DNA from: Micromonospora sp. MA102
GTDB lineage: Bacteria; Actinomycetota; Actinomycetes; Mycobacteriales; Micromonosporaceae
Direction: 5' to 3'
DNA length: 64,000 nucleotides
Assembly: GCF_025460765.1 (NCBI RefSeq)
Contig: NZ_JAMWEG010000014.1
Coordinates: 62,001 to 126,000, forward strand
Below the pieces are notes generated by a model that was not told where the DNA came from, ran no database searches, and saw only the letters and a program-made list of their open reading frames with translations. Below, in pieces: positions 24,194 to 33,607 of the stretch (position 1 is its first letter; each line of letters starts with the position of its first letter). The position numbers and the translations under genes were made by a program.

Positions 24194-25173
24194 GAGCCCG
24201 CCTCCCCGCCGGTCGGGCCGAGTCGCGGCAGCAGGTCGGCCCAGGCGGTCGCGCCGCCGGCGGCCAGTTCCGGGGTGGGCAGCAGCGCCAGGACGGGCAC
24301 GTCCACGCCGTGGTCGGCGTACCGGCGGGCCCGGGCGACGCACTCCTCGGGCGAGCCGTGCAGGACCAGCGCGTCGACCACCTCGTCCGGCACCGCCGCC
24401 GAGGCGCCCCGCCGGTCCCCGGCGGCCCACGCCGCCCACATCGGGCCGAGGCTGTCCTGCCGCCCCAACCAGCGGTGGAAGGCCGCGTACGCCGGCACGG
24501 TCAGGTAGCCGGTGATCAGCCGGCGGCCCAGCGCCCGGGCGTACGTGGCGTCCTCGGTGGGGCAGACGAAGATCCGGGCGGCGACCTCGAAGCCGGGGCG
24601 GCGCTCGCCCAGCTCGGCCAGGGCGGTCGGCACGTCGCCGGCGGCCAGCCAGTTGAGGATCACCCCGTCGGCCTCGGCGGCGGCGAGCCGCAGCATGCCC
24701 GGTCGCAGCGCGGCCAGCAGCACCGGCGGCGGCACGGTCGGCGGGCGTTCCAGGGTGAACCGCCGGACGGCGAAGGTGTCGTACGCCTCGTCGACGGTCT
24801 CCCCGCGCAGCGCGGCGCGCAGGAAGCGCAGCACGTCCCGGGTCCGCTGGAACGGCTCGTCGAAGCGCACCGCGTTCCAGTCCTCCACGAGCACCGGCGA
24901 GGAGGCGCCGATGCCCAGCGCGAAGCGCCCCGGAGCGGCCTCGGCGAGGGCGGCGGCGCTCATCGCGAGCAGCCCGGGCCCCCGGGTGAAGACCGGGGCG
25001 ATCGCGGTGCCCAACCGCAGCCGCGGTTGCCAGGCGGCGGCGAGCGCCAGCGGGGTGAACGCGTCGGTGCCGGCGACCTCCGACGACCAGACGTCGGTGA
25101 AGCCGGCCCGGTCGAGCGCCGCGTAGACCCCGGCGTGGTCGGCGAGCGTGACGCCGGCCAGCGGCACCGTCAT
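24190..25173 (-). CDS. Luciferase-like (probably F420-dependent) oxidoreductase
   Basis: A 327-residue TIM-barrel protein of the bacterial luciferase superfamily. Typical elements are FTDVWSSEVAGTDAFTPLA, LGTAIAPVFTRGPGLLAMSA and RFALGIGASSPVLVEDWN. In actinobacteria most such proteins use coenzyme F420 rather than FMN. ATG at 25173 was chosen; a GTG at 25191 is an alternative as neither has a strong ribosome site. It is the first gene of a pair with the SDR. Confidence 0.85.
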   Translation of the reverse strand: MTVPLAGVTLADHAGVYAALDRAGFTDVWSSEVAGTDAFTPLALAAAWQPRLRLGTAIAPVFTRGPGLLAMSAAALAEAAPGRFALGIGASSPVLVEDWNAVRFDEPFQRTRDVLRFLRAALRGETVDEAYDTFAVRRFTLERPPTVPPPVLLAALRPGMLRLAAAEADGVILNWLAAGDVPTALAELGERRPGFEVAARIFVCPTEDATYARALGRRLITGYLTVPAYAAFHRWLGRQDSLGPMWAAWAAGDRRGASAAVPDEVVDALVLHGSPEECVARARRYADHGVDVPVLALLPTPELAAGGATAWADLLPRLGPTGGEAGS

Positions 25174-25360
25174 GCCCCATCGATTCGTCACCGGTCGATC
25201 GTGCCCGGTCGCCGTCGCCCGGGGCAAGATCCCGACCGGCGCTTCCCGGTCCGGACGCGACGCGCGCAGCCGCAGGGTGACGCGGCGGGTACGCGGGCGC
25301 TGCCGCCCGCAAAGAGTGCTACGACTGCCAGGTGGGGTGGACCGGGGTCGGGGGGCGGCG

Positions 25361-26596
25361 GTGAGGATTCCAGAGCCGGCCGCCCTGCTTCCGTCGCGGG
25401 GCGGCCCGAACCAGGCGACGTTCCTGGAGCTCTTCTTCGACCTGGTGTTCGTCTTCGCGCTGACCCGGATCTCCGCCCGCGCCTTCGAGGACCTGGCTCT
25501 GGAGGGGGGCAAGACCGGCTGGACGGCGGTGACCGGGGGCGGCAAGACCCTGCTGCTGCTCCTCGCGCTGTGGGCGGTCTGGCAGGGCACCGCCTGGACG
25601 ACGAGCCGCTACGACCCGTACCACATCTGGCTCCAGGTCATCGTGGTCATCGCGCTGGTGGGCAGCATGGTGATGGGGGTGGCCATTCCCCGCGCCTTCA
25701 CCTCCACGGGGATGGCGTTCGCGCTCGCGTACGTGGTGGTGCAGGTCAGCCGGCCGGGAATCCTGCTGCTGACCCTGGGCCGGGTCCAGCACCGCCGGCT
25801 GAAGCTGCGCATGCTGATCACGTTCAGCGTCACCGGGGTGCTCTGGGTGACCGGCGCGCTGCTGCCGACCAACCCGCGGGTGACGCTCTGGACGCTCGCG
25901 CTCCTGCTGGAATACCTGGCGTCCCGGTTCGGCTGGCCGGTCCCCGGGCTGGGCCGGTCGACGGTCTCCCGCTGGGACATCCACGGCGAGCACCTGGCCG
26001 AGCGCTACCAGCAGTTCTTCCTGGTCGCGCTCGGCGAGTCGATCCTGATCGCCGGGCTCGCGTACAGCCGAGACCCGCACAGCGGCAGCCGCACCGCCGC
26101 CTTCGCCGCCGCGCTGCTCACCTCGGTGCTGCTCTGGCGGATCTACGTGCAGCGGGCCGGGCAGATCCTGGGCGAGGCGGTCACCCGGGCCGCGCATCCG
26201 GCCACCATCGGCCGCTCCGCCGCCGACACCCACCTCGTCATGGTGATCGGCGTGGTGTCCACCGCGATCGGCTACGAGCTGGTCAACGAGCACCCCACCG
26301 GCCACAACCAGGTCGGGTGGCTCGCCATGATCCTCGGTGGCCCGGCGTTCTTCCTGCTCGGGCGGGCGCGCTTCGAGTACGAGGTGTTCGGGCGGGTCTC
26401 CCCGTCGCGCTGGGTGGCCGTCCTCGTCCTGGTGGCGCTCATGCCCGTGCTCAAGCCGGCCGTGTCGCTGACCGCGGCCGTCGCCACGCCACTCGTCGCG
26501 GCGTTCGCCGCCCCGCTCGTGCTGCTCGGGGTGGCGATCGCCGACGCCCGCCGCGCCTGGGGCCACCCGCCGGAGGAGGCCGCCCCGCCGTTCTGA
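25361..26596 (+). CDS. Low temperature requirement protein A (LtrA) family membrane protein
   Basis: A 411-residue polytopic membrane protein. It opens with the family signature ATFLELFFDLVFVFALTRIS and repeats hydrophobic segments to the C-terminus (about ten helices), with HGEHLAERYQQFFLVALGES as the second conserved block. The biochemical role of LtrA proteins is unknown. Start GTG at 25361 directly precedes the conserved region. It diverges from the luciferase-like gene with 187 bp between. Confidence 0.85.
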   Translation: MRIPEPAALLPSRGGPNQATFLELFFDLVFVFALTRISARAFEDLALEGGKTGWTAVTGGGKTLLLLLALWAVWQGTAWTTSRYDPYHIWLQVIVVIALVGSMVMGVAIPRAFTSTGMAFALAYVVVQVSRPGILLLTLGRVQHRRLKLRMLITFSVTGVLWVTGALLPTNPRVTLWTLALLLEYLASRFGWPVPGLGRSTVSRWDIHGEHLAERYQQFFLVALGESILIAGLAYSRDPHSGSRTAAFAAALLTSVLLWRIYVQRAGQILGEAVTRAAHPATIGRSAADTHLVMVIGVVSTAIGYELVNEHPTGHNQVGWLAMILGGPAFFLLGRARFEYEVFGRVSPSRWVAVLVLVALMPVLKPAVSLTAAVATPLVAAFAAPLVLLGVAIADARRAWGHPPEEAAPPF

Positions 26597-26647
26597 CGTG
26601 ACCGATCGGGCCCGCCCGTGCGCCCGCCCCGGCGCTACCATCCGCGG

Positions 26648-27499
26648 GTGACGTTCTCCATCGTGGCCCGTTCCGCCGACGGGCTCCTGCACGGCATCGC
26701 CGTGGCCAGCAAGTTCCTCGCCGCCGGGGCGCTGGTGCCGGCCGCCGAGGCCCAGGTCGGCGCGATCGCCAGCCAGGCCCACGCCAACCTGGCGTACCGC
26801 GCGCAGGGGCTCACCATGCTCCGTACCGGAGTGCCCGCGGCGGACGTGGTGGCCGGCCTGATCGCCGCCGACCCGGGCCGGGACGACCGGCAGCTCGGCG
26901 TGGTGGGAGCGAAGGGCGACGGCGCCACGTGGACCGGGCCGCGCTGCCACCCCTGGGCGGGCGGCCAGTCCGGCGACGGCTGGGCGGCACAGGGCAACAT
27001 CCTGGCCGGCCCGGAGGTCATCGACGCGCTCCGGGACACCTGGCTCGACCGGGCCGACCTGCCGTTCCCGCAGCGCCTGCTGGCCGCCCTCGCCGCCGGC
27101 GACCGGGCCGGCGGCGACCGGCGCGGCCGGCAGAGCGCCGCCCTGTTCGTCGTGCAGCGCCACGGCGGCTACGCCGGCACCGGCGACGAGCTGGTCGACC
27201 TGCGGGTCGACGACCACCACGACCCCGTCGGCGAGCTCGCGCGCCTGCTCGACATCCACACGCTGCTCTTCGGCAAGCCCGACCCGGCCACCCTGCTCGA
27301 CCTCACCGGGCCGGTCGCCGACGAGGTCGCGGCGCTGCTGGCCGCCGCCGGCCACCCGGTCGGGCCCGCCGGGGTGGAGGACGCGCTCGACGCCTGGGCC
27401 GGCGTCGAGAACCTGGAGGAGCGCATCGTCCCCGGCCGGATCGACCCCGTCGTCCTGGACCACCTGCGCCGCACCGCGGCGCCGGCCGCCGGCGCCTGA
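26648..27499 (+). CDS. DUF1028 family protein (Ntn-hydrolase-like)
   Basis: A 283-residue protein opening TFSIVARSADGLLHGIAVAS, the DUF1028 signature, with EAQVGAIASQAHANLAYRAQ and QGNILAGPEVIDA further on. Family members have an Ntn-hydrolase-like fold; their substrate is unknown. GTG at 26648 places the conserved Thr as residue 2, as expected for the family. It converges on the maleylpyruvate isomerase-like gene. Confidence 0.85.
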   Translation: MTFSIVARSADGLLHGIAVASKFLAAGALVPAAEAQVGAIASQAHANLAYRAQGLTMLRTGVPAADVVAGLIAADPGRDDRQLGVVGAKGDGATWTGPRCHPWAGGQSGDGWAAQGNILAGPEVIDALRDTWLDRADLPFPQRLLAALAAGDRAGGDRRGRQSAALFVVQRHGGYAGTGDELVDLRVDDHHDPVGELARLLDIHTLLFGKPDPATLLDLTGPVADEVAALLAAAGHPVGPAGVEDALDAWAGVENLEERIVPGRIDPVVLDHLRRTAAPAAGA

Positions 27500-27502
27500 C
27501 CG

Positions 27503-27535
27503 CCGCCGGTAAGCCGCCGGTAAGCCGCCGGTCAG
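27503..27535. repeat. 11-bp tandem repeat between convergent genes
   Basis: CCGCCGGTAAG occurs twice followed by CCGCCGGTCAG and a partial fourth copy. It fills the 32-bp gap between two convergent stop codons and supplies the stop region of the leftward gene. It is probably slippage-derived. Confidence 0.6.
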
Positions 27536-28233
27536 CCGCCGAAGGAGAGCCAGCGCCAGCCGGTCCGGTCCAGCACGGCCCGCTCCGCAGAGGTGAGCGG
27601 CACCCGGCCGGTGGCCTTCCGGACCAGGGTGAGCGCGTCCCAGCCGAGCTCGTCGGGGACGGGCCGGCCGGCTGCCGGCTCCCCCGGCCCGGGGCCGCCG
27701 CCGGCCAGCAGGTCGGCCACCACGGCCGCCGCGGTCGGCGTCAGCCACGGCCGCCGGTCCAGCGCGTCGGCCAGGTCCAGGCCGTGCACCGCGACCTCCA
27801 CCACCCGGGTACGGAGGAACTCCGTCAACGCCATGGCGTCGCCGTGCCGGGTGCGGACCAGCCGGCCCGACGGCGCGGCGGCCACCGCCGCGTCGGCGGC
27901 CCGCCAGGCCCGCGCGAAGCCCTCCGCCACCTCGGGGACGCCGGGCAGCTCCCGGGCCTCCCGCCGGGCGCCGTCGATCCGGTCCCGGTCGACCTCCGGC
28001 GCGAACTTGGCCGCCCCGAAGTAGCCGGCGGCGTCCACCTCGGCCCGCTCCGGGGCGGGCGCGGCGAGCATGCCGACCAGCCGACCGGCGCCGGTGCGCA
28101 CGTGCGCCAGCAAATCCCGGACCGCCCAGGGCGGGCAGGGTGTGGGCCGGTCCAGGTCCACCGCGTCGAGGTCGCGCAGCACCCCTTCCAACCGCGCGCA
28201 CTCGTCGCGGAACGCCGCCCGTACCGTGTCCAT
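27532..28233 (-). CDS. Maleylpyruvate isomerase-family (DinB-like, mycothiol-type) protein
   Basis: A 233-residue protein with the DinB-like helical bundle: LRDLDAVDLDRPTPCPPWAV, RDLLAHVRTGAGRLVG (H in helix 2) and VEVAVHGLDLADALDRRPW supply the usual three metal ligands. This family includes mycothiol-dependent maleylpyruvate isomerase, but most actinobacterial members have other unknown thiol-related functions. The extra C-terminal domain (VRKATGRVPLTSAERAVLDR) fits the longer group. Stands alone and divergent from dedA. Confidence 0.82.
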   Translation of the reverse strand: MDTVRAAFRDECARLEGVLRDLDAVDLDRPTPCPPWAVRDLLAHVRTGAGRLVGMLAAPAPERAEVDAAGYFGAAKFAPEVDRDRIDGARREARELPGVPEVAEGFARAWRAADAAVAAAPSGRLVRTRHGDAMALTEFLRTRVVEVAVHGLDLADALDRRPWLTPTAAAVVADLLAGGGPGPGEPAAGRPVPDELGWDALTLVRKATGRVPLTSAERAVLDRTGWRWLSFGG

Positions 28234-28384
28234 CCCCGTCCCGCTTCCTCGGTGAACCCATCCGTGCCGACCGGATTATTCGCCCGCCGTCCGGTGCGGT
28301 TTTCCGCACCCCGACCTGGTGTGGTCGACCTCCCGGAGTCGGTGGGCGACCTCATGGTGCGGGCCGCGGTGCGTTCCTAGCGTC

Positions 28385-29206
28385 ATGGGCATGATCTTTT
28401 TGTGGAACGCGACGCGTGCCGGCTGGGCTCAGGAGGCTGAGCCACCGGGCGGCCTGGTGGGGTTGGTGACCGACCTGGTGGAGCGACTCGGTGCGCCCGG
28501 GGCCGGCCTGGCGGTCGCGTTGGAGAACCTGTTCCCGCCGATCCCGAGCGAGGTGATCCTGCCGCTGGCGGGCTTCGCCGCCAGTCAGGGCCGGATGAAC
28601 CTGGTCGCCGCGATCGTCTGGACCACGATCGGCTCGGTGGTGGGCGCGGTGGCGCTGTACGCCGTCGGCGTGGGGCTCGGACGGGACCGGGTCCGCGCGA
28701 TCGCGGCGCGGCTGCCGCTGATCAAGCTGAGCGACATCGACCGCACGGAGGCGTGGTTCGCCCGGCACGGGGTGAAGACCGTCTTCCTCGGGCGGATGAT
28801 TCCGATCTTCCGAAGCCTGATCTCGATTCCGGCCGGGGTGGAGCGGATGCCGTTCGGCACGTTCCTGCTCTACACCACGCTGGGCAGCCTGGTCTGGAAC
28901 ACGGTGTTCGTGATGGCCGGTTACGTGCTCGGGGAGAACTGGCGTGCCGTGGAGCCGTACGTGGGGACGTTCCAGAACGTGGTCATCGCGGTCTGCGCCG
29001 TCGTCGTGGGGTTCTTCGTGGTGTCGCGGCTGCTCGGGACGCGGCGGAGGCGTCCGACCGTCGATGACGGGCCGACACCGGGCACGCCCGGGCCGTACCG
29101 GTCGGGTGCGCGTGTCGCAGCACACCGGCACGATGGGGCGGATCGCCCGGCCGACGCCGCACGGGGCACCCTGTACGGCACGCCGCGCCGGCCGGAGGCA
29201 GGTTGA
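28385..29206 (+). CDS. DedA-family membrane protein
   Basis: A 273-residue protein of the DedA/SNARE-associated family, thought to be lipid scramblases or flippases. The conserved ENLFPPIPSEVILPLAGF comes after the first helix, and WFARHGVKTVFLGRMIPIFR, then SIPAGVERMPFGTFLLYT, form the re-entrant core with the key Arg residues. A polar tail of about 60 residues follows the last helix. The ATG at 28385 (a second at 28391) is close to the conserved region. It precedes the two-component system and may share its transcript. Confidence 0.9.
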   Translation: MGMIFLWNATRAGWAQEAEPPGGLVGLVTDLVERLGAPGAGLAVALENLFPPIPSEVILPLAGFAASQGRMNLVAAIVWTTIGSVVGAVALYAVGVGLGRDRVRAIAARLPLIKLSDIDRTEAWFARHGVKTVFLGRMIPIFRSLISIPAGVERMPFGTFLLYTTLGSLVWNTVFVMAGYVLGENWRAVEPYVGTFQNVVIAVCAVVVGFFVVSRLLGTRRRRPTVDDGPTPGTPGPYRSGARVAAHRHDGADRPADAARGTLYGTPRRPEAG

Positions 29207-29283
29207 CCGGCGGCGGGAGGATCGGTGGCCGGCCGCGGTGGACCGGACGGCCGGAACGTCACGAGCTGGGGAGGGACGGCCTG

Positions 29284-30456
29284 GTGGCAGAGCGCGTGGG
29301 GCACGGTCGATCGTGGGTCGGCGGCGCGCTCCGGTGGTGCCGGCCCCTGGCGGGCGTGGCGCTCGGCGTCCTCACCGCCGCGGCCGAGGTGCTGTTCCTG
29401 CTCCTCGCCGGGCTCGCCGTGGCCGCGGTCGCACCGGTCCCGGCGGCCCGGCGCCGCCTCGGCGCCGCCACCCTCCGGTACGCCCGGCGCGTCGCCGAGT
29501 GGGAGCGGCGCCGCCTCGCGATCGTCGCCTCGGAACCGCCCCCGCCACCGGTGCGGGCGAGCGGACCGCGCGTGCTCGGCTATCTCGCCGCCCGTCTCCT
29601 GCCGGCGGCGCTCGGCCTGCTCACCGGCGGCCTGCTCGTGGTCGGGGTGGTACTCGCCGGCATCGTGGTGCGCTCCTTCCTCGCGGGCACCCTCACCGCA
29701 GTCGATCTCCTGCTCCAGGCGTTCATCGGCGCGGCCCTGCTGCTGCTGGAGCTGCAGGCGACGGTGAGCGTGGCGACGCTGGACCGGTGGTTGGCGCACC
29801 GGCTGCTGGAATCCACCAGCCGCGAGGCGCTGCGGCTGCGGATCAGTGAGCTGACCGTCAGCCGGGCCGGCGTGCTGGCCGCGGTCGACGTCGAGCGCCA
29901 GCGCATCGAACGCGACCTCCACGACGGGCTCCAGCAACACCTCGTCGCACTCGGCATGCTGCTCGGGCGGGCGCGCCGCAGCCGCGACCCGGACCGGGCG
30001 CGCGAACTCCTCGTGCAGGCCCACGAGGACACCCAACGCGCCATCGACGAGCTGCGGGAGGTGGCCTGGCGGGTCTACCCCTCGGCGCTCGACCACACCA
30101 CCCTGGACGAGGTGCTGGGCATGGTGGCGCAACGGTCGGCGATCCCCGTCCGGATCAGCTACGACGTGCCCGTCCGGCCGGCCCGGCCGATCGAGACCGT
30201 GCTCTACTTCGTGGCCTGCGAAGCGATCACCAACAGCACCAAACACGCGGGGGCTACCCTGATCACCATCGAGATCACGACGCGGGGCACGGGAATCGAG
30301 ATGCGGGCGCGCGACGACGGCGTCGGGGGCGCCGACCCGCACGGCAGCGGCCTGCAGGGGCTCGCGCGCCGGGTGACCGCGCTGGACGGGCGGTTCGACC
30401 TGCACAGCCCACCCGGCGGTCCCACGACGATCCGGGTCGAGGTGCCATGCGCGTAG
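29284..30456 (+). CDS. NarL-type sensor histidine kinase
   Basis: A 390-residue membrane kinase. Two pairs of membrane helices (residues about 20-50 and 95-155) lead to a HisKA_3 dimerisation box VERQRIERDLHDGLQQHLVA with phospho-acceptor His, and an ATPase domain (CEAITNSTKHAGATLITIEI; DDGVGGADPHGSGLQGLARR). GTG at 29284 follows GGGGAGGG at 8 bases; a TTG at 29203 overlapping the dedA stop would add 27 residues. It overlaps the next gene by 10 bp, so kinase and regulator are made together. No extracellular sensor domain is seen; the signal is probably sensed in the membrane. Confidence 0.9.
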   Translation: MAERVGHGRSWVGGALRWCRPLAGVALGVLTAAAEVLFLLLAGLAVAAVAPVPAARRRLGAATLRYARRVAEWERRRLAIVASEPPPPPVRASGPRVLGYLAARLLPAALGLLTGGLLVVGVVLAGIVVRSFLAGTLTAVDLLLQAFIGAALLLLELQATVSVATLDRWLAHRLLESTSREALRLRISELTVSRAGVLAAVDVERQRIERDLHDGLQQHLVALGMLLGRARRSRDPDRARELLVQAHEDTQRAIDELREVAWRVYPSALDHTTLDEVLGMVAQRSAIPVRISYDVPVRPARPIETVLYFVACEAITNSTKHAGATLITIEITTRGTGIEMRARDDGVGGADPHGSGLQGLARRVTALDGRFDLHSPPGGPTTIRVEVPCA

Positions 30457-31091
30457 TGCTCGCCGAGGACTCCACCCTGCTCCGCGAGGGGCTGGCCCGC
30501 CTCCTCGCCGACGAGGGACACCAGGTGGTCGCCGCCACCGCGGACGCCGAGCAGCTCGTCACGGCGGTCGAGCAGCACCGTCCCGACGTCGTCGTCACCG
30601 ACGTCCGGATGCCGCCCACCAACACCGACGACGGGCTCCGGGCGGCGCTGGAGATCCGCCGCCGCTGGCCGGACACCGCCGTGCTGGTCCTCTCCCAGTA
30701 CGTCGAGCGGCGCTACGCCGCGAAACTCCTCGCCGACCGGTCCGAAGGCGTCGGTTACGTTCTGAAGGACCGCGTCGCCCAGGTCGAGGACTTCCTCGAC
30801 GCGCTCGACCGCGTCGCCGCCGGCTCCACCGCGCTCGACCCCGAAGTGGTCCGGCAGCTCATCTCCGCGACCCGCCACACCGACCCGCTCCGCCGCCTCA
30901 CCCCGCGCGAGCGTGACGTGCTGCATCACATGGCGCAGGGGCACACCAACGCCGCCATCGCCGCACGGCTGCACGTTTCACAGAGCGCGGTCGAGAAGCA
31001 CGTCAACACCATCTTCGACAAGCTCGACCTCAGCCACACCACCGGCTACAGCCGCCGGATCCTCGCGATCCTGCGGTACCTCGGCTCCTAA
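30447..31091 (+). CDS. LuxR/NarL-family response regulator
   Basis: A 214-residue regulator. The receiver domain has acidic pocket LAEDS and phospho-acceptor Asp in VVVTDVRMPP, with K in VLKDR. The C-terminal LuxR HTH is LTPRERDVLHHMAQGHTNAA followed by LHVSQSAVEKHVNTIFDKL. It is the partner of the overlapping kinase gene. Target genes are not known; the nearby dedA gene is one candidate. Confidence 0.93.
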   Translation: MRVVLAEDSTLLREGLARLLADEGHQVVAATADAEQLVTAVEQHRPDVVVTDVRMPPTNTDDGLRAALEIRRRWPDTAVLVLSQYVERRYAAKLLADRSEGVGYVLKDRVAQVEDFLDALDRVAAGSTALDPEVVRQLISATRHTDPLRRLTPRERDVLHHMAQGHTNAAIAARLHVSQSAVEKHVNTIFDKLDLSHTTGYSRRILAILRYLGS

Positions 31092-31178
31092 GCGGCCGGC
31101 GGATCGCGGGCCGGGGGCGCGCCGTTTCGTCGCCCACCCGCCGGGTACGCGCCGGTCGACGAGGAGAGGGGGCGCCGA

Positions 31179-31631
31179 ATGGCCGGCATCATGCTGCGCA
31201 GCACCGCGTTCACCGACCACGACCTGCTTCCCGGGCGTTTCTCCCAGGAGGGCGGCAACGTCTCGCCCCCGTTGGAGTGGTCCGGGGCCCCGGACGGCAC
31301 GGAGGAGCTGGTCCTCATCGTGGAGGACCCGGACGCGGGGAAGACTCCTTTCCTGCACTGGCTGGTGACCAACATCGCGCCGGATTCCGGCGGGGTCGCC
31401 GAGGGCGGCGTCCCGGAGGGCGGCCGGGAGTGGCCCAACAGCTTCGGCACGACCGGCTGGGGCGGCCCGCACCCGCCTCGCCACGAGGACCCGCACCGGT
31501 ACTTCTTCCGGCTGTACGCACTGGAACGCCCGCTGACGCTGCCGGAGGCGCCGCAGGCCCCCGACGTGCACCGCGCGCTCACCGACAAGGAGATCGCCAG
31601 CGGGACGATGGTGGGCACCTTCTACCGCTGA
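31179..31631 (+). CDS. YbhB/YbcL-type phosphatidylethanolamine-binding (PEBP) family protein
   Basis: A 150-residue single-domain protein. The family pattern FSQEGGNVSPPLEWSGAP, VEDPDAG and FLHWLVTNI is present; PHPPRHEDPHRYFFRLYAL completes the anion pocket. Bacterial members bind small anionic ligands and are of uncertain function. The ATG at 31179 follows GAGGAGAGGGGGC. It is monocistronic and ends at a shared terminator. Confidence 0.9.
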   Translation: MAGIMLRSTAFTDHDLLPGRFSQEGGNVSPPLEWSGAPDGTEELVLIVEDPDAGKTPFLHWLVTNIAPDSGGVAEGGVPEGGREWPNSFGTTGWGGPHPPRHEDPHRYFFRLYALERPLTLPEAPQAPDVHRALTDKEIASGTMVGTFYR

Positions 31632-31642
31632 CCCGCTCCGGG

Positions 31643-31667
31643 GACCGGCCGGGGATCCCGGCCGGTC
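31643..31667. terminator. Bidirectional hairpin between PEBP and PAP2 genes
   Basis: GACCGGCCGGG and its complement form an 11-bp stem with a 3-base loop between two convergent stop codons; the right arm touches the stop of the leftward gene. Confidence 0.7.
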
Positions 31668-32547
31668 AGCCCTTCCAGCGGGGCACGAGGCGGTGCACCA
31701 CCGCCAGGACCAGCGCGGCCACCACGGCGATCGTGCCGGCGATGCCGGCCGCGCTGCCCGCGTACCCGATGAAGAGCGCGCGGCGGGTGAGCTCCTCGAC
31801 GGGTGTGGTGGAGCGGTCGACCAGCCAGGACAGGGCGAACGCCGAGACGACCAGGGCGACGGCGCCGGCGAGGCCGAGCACGACGGCGGCGACCCGGTGC
31901 GCGTCGGCAGGGGACACCACGGCCTGTTCCCGCTGGAAGAACAGGAGCACCAGGCCGGCGACCGCGGCCCAGGCGCCCACGACGAGGAACGCGGCGACGG
32001 CGTCGCTGGGCCGGTGCCAGCCGGCCGAGAGGGTGGCCACCCCGGCGGCGGCCGCGTAGCCGGCGCCGAGGAACGCGCCGGCCACCCGCAGCTTCGGTGG
32101 CAGCACCAGGATCAGCGCGACCGCCACGGACGCGGCCACGGCCGTGTGTCCGCTGGGCAGGCTGTTGCCGGCCGCGGCCCGTTCCGGGTCGATGCCGAAG
32201 TCGGGGCGGTCCAGGTAGCGCTTGAGCAGCTGGGTGCTGACGTTCGCGCCGGCGATGAGCAGGGTGGCGGTGACGGCGAGCGCCTTGCGGCCGCGGATCA
32301 GCGCGATGAAGCCGATCATGGCGGTGGCGGCCAGCAGGGACACCACCGACATGGCGTTGAGGATGCGGTTGACCGGGCCGTCGATGCGGTCCTGGCCGAT
32401 GCGGTTGCCGGTCAGCGCGACGGTGTCGATCCACTGGCCGAGCTCGGTGTGCACGGCGAAGCGCCATACCACCAGGAACGCGGCGGTCTGGGCCAGGGCC
32501 AGTACGACCAACCAGACCGCCGTCCAACCCCTCGCCGTCTCGCGCAC
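31666..32547 (-). CDS. PAP2-family membrane phosphatase
   Basis: A 293-residue integral membrane phosphatase, probably acting on lipid phosphates or pyrophosphates at the outer membrane face. The three motifs are KRYLDRPDF, SLPSGHTAVAASVAVA and SAGWHRPSDAVAA, set between hydrophobic helices. An extra set of helices follows at the C-terminus. The ATG at 32547 gives a short positive N-terminus before the first helix. Confidence 0.9.
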   Translation of the reverse strand: MRETARGWTAVWLVVLALAQTAAFLVVWRFAVHTELGQWIDTVALTGNRIGQDRIDGPVNRILNAMSVVSLLAATAMIGFIALIRGRKALAVTATLLIAGANVSTQLLKRYLDRPDFGIDPERAAAGNSLPSGHTAVAASVAVALILVLPPKLRVAGAFLGAGYAAAAGVATLSAGWHRPSDAVAAFLVVGAWAAVAGLVLLFFQREQAVVSPADAHRVAAVVLGLAGAVALVVSAFALSWLVDRSTTPVEELTRRALFIGYAGSAAGIAGTIAVVAALVLAVVHRLVPRWKG

Positions 32548-32637
32548 CCGGACAACTTAACGGTCGGCCGGGTCCGGCGCTCGTCGGAGCCCCGGTGGGG
32601 TCGGCGTAGGTTGAGGCGCGACGGGAGGGGGTGGCGC

Positions 32638-33321
32638 GTGACCAGCACGCCGGAGCCGGGCCGGCCGTCCGGGGAGCCGCCGGAGTCGCTGGCCGATCTG
32701 CTGGGCGGCCGGGGCGGGGCCGTGGACGCGACGGTGCCCCCGGTGGCCTTCGCCATCGGCTGGCTGGCCGCCGGGCTGTGGGGCGGGGTGGTCGCCGCGG
32801 TGCTCGCCGGCACCGCCGTGGCGGGTTGGCGCTGGCGGCGCGGGGACCGGCCGCGGTCGGTGCTGATCGGGCTGCTCGCCGTCTGCGTGGCCGCGCTGGT
32901 CGCCCTGCGGACCGGGCGGGCCACCGACTTCTTCCTGCTGCAGCTGGTCTCCAACGCGGCGAGCGCGCTGGCCTGGATGGTCAGCATCGCGGTGCGTTGG
33001 CCGCTGCTCGGTGTGCTGGTCGGCGTGGCGCTGGGCCAGCGCGGCCGGTGGCGGCGCGACCCGGCGCTGCTGCGGGCGTACGGGCGGGGCAGCTGGGTGT
33101 GGGCGGGGACCTACCTGCTGCGGCTGGCGGTGTTCGTGCCGCTGTGGCTCGGCGGGCAGGTGGTCGCGCTGGTGGTGGCACGGGTGGCGCTGACCTGGCC
33201 GCTGGTCGCGGCGGCGCTGGCGGTGAGCTGGCTGGTGATCCGGCGGTCGCTCCCGGCGGATCACCCGGGGCTGCGGCATCCGGTCACGCCGTCCGATGCG
33301 GACGCCGCCGCGGCGAATTAA
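32638..33321 (+). CDS. DUF3159 family membrane protein
   Basis: A 227-residue protein with about five hydrophobic helices. ESLADLLGGRGGAVDATVPP opens the conserved region, a pattern shared with actinobacterial DUF3159 proteins, and RAYGRGSWVWAGTYLLRLAV is a second conserved part. Function is unknown. The GTG at 32638 follows GGGAGGGGGTGG. Confidence 0.78.
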   Translation: MTSTPEPGRPSGEPPESLADLLGGRGGAVDATVPPVAFAIGWLAAGLWGGVVAAVLAGTAVAGWRWRRGDRPRSVLIGLLAVCVAALVALRTGRATDFFLLQLVSNAASALAWMVSIAVRWPLLGVLVGVALGQRGRWRRDPALLRAYGRGSWVWAGTYLLRLAVFVPLWLGGQVVALVVARVALTWPLVAAALAVSWLVIRRSLPADHPGLRHPVTPSDADAAAAN

Positions 33322-33323
33322 AA

Positions 33324-33353
33324 GAGAGGCCGCCACGGGGGGAGCGGCCTCTC
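33324..33353. terminator. Hairpin terminator after DUF3159 gene
   Basis: GAGAGGCCGC and its complement form a 10-bp stem with a 10-base loop, 3 bp after the stop codon and close to the end of the convergent GH48 gene. The 254 bp from 33354 to 33607 hold no gene I can support. Confidence 0.75.
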
Positions 33354-33607
33354 CGGTGAATTACGTTACTCCGTCCGCGCCTGCGGTGTGATCCCGTGGA
33401 GCGCCGATTTTCCCGGGCTTTTTCGCGGCAAGTTCGTCTCCGGGCGGTTCGGTGGGCCGGTCCATCCGCTGCGTCGGCCGGACGGCCGGCCCACCCGGCC
33501 TGACCGTGGGAATCAGGCCGCCCGCCGACCGGGCCGCTCCGTTCCCCCTTCGGCCCGGTCGGCCCCTGCGCGGGCGGGCGGCGCCCGCCCGCGCAGGGGT
33601 GGTCACC

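Noticed and set aside
25319..28309. A 996-residue minus-strand frame
   Set aside because: It runs across LtrA, DUF1028 and part of the isomerase-like gene, all with clear family signatures in other frames.
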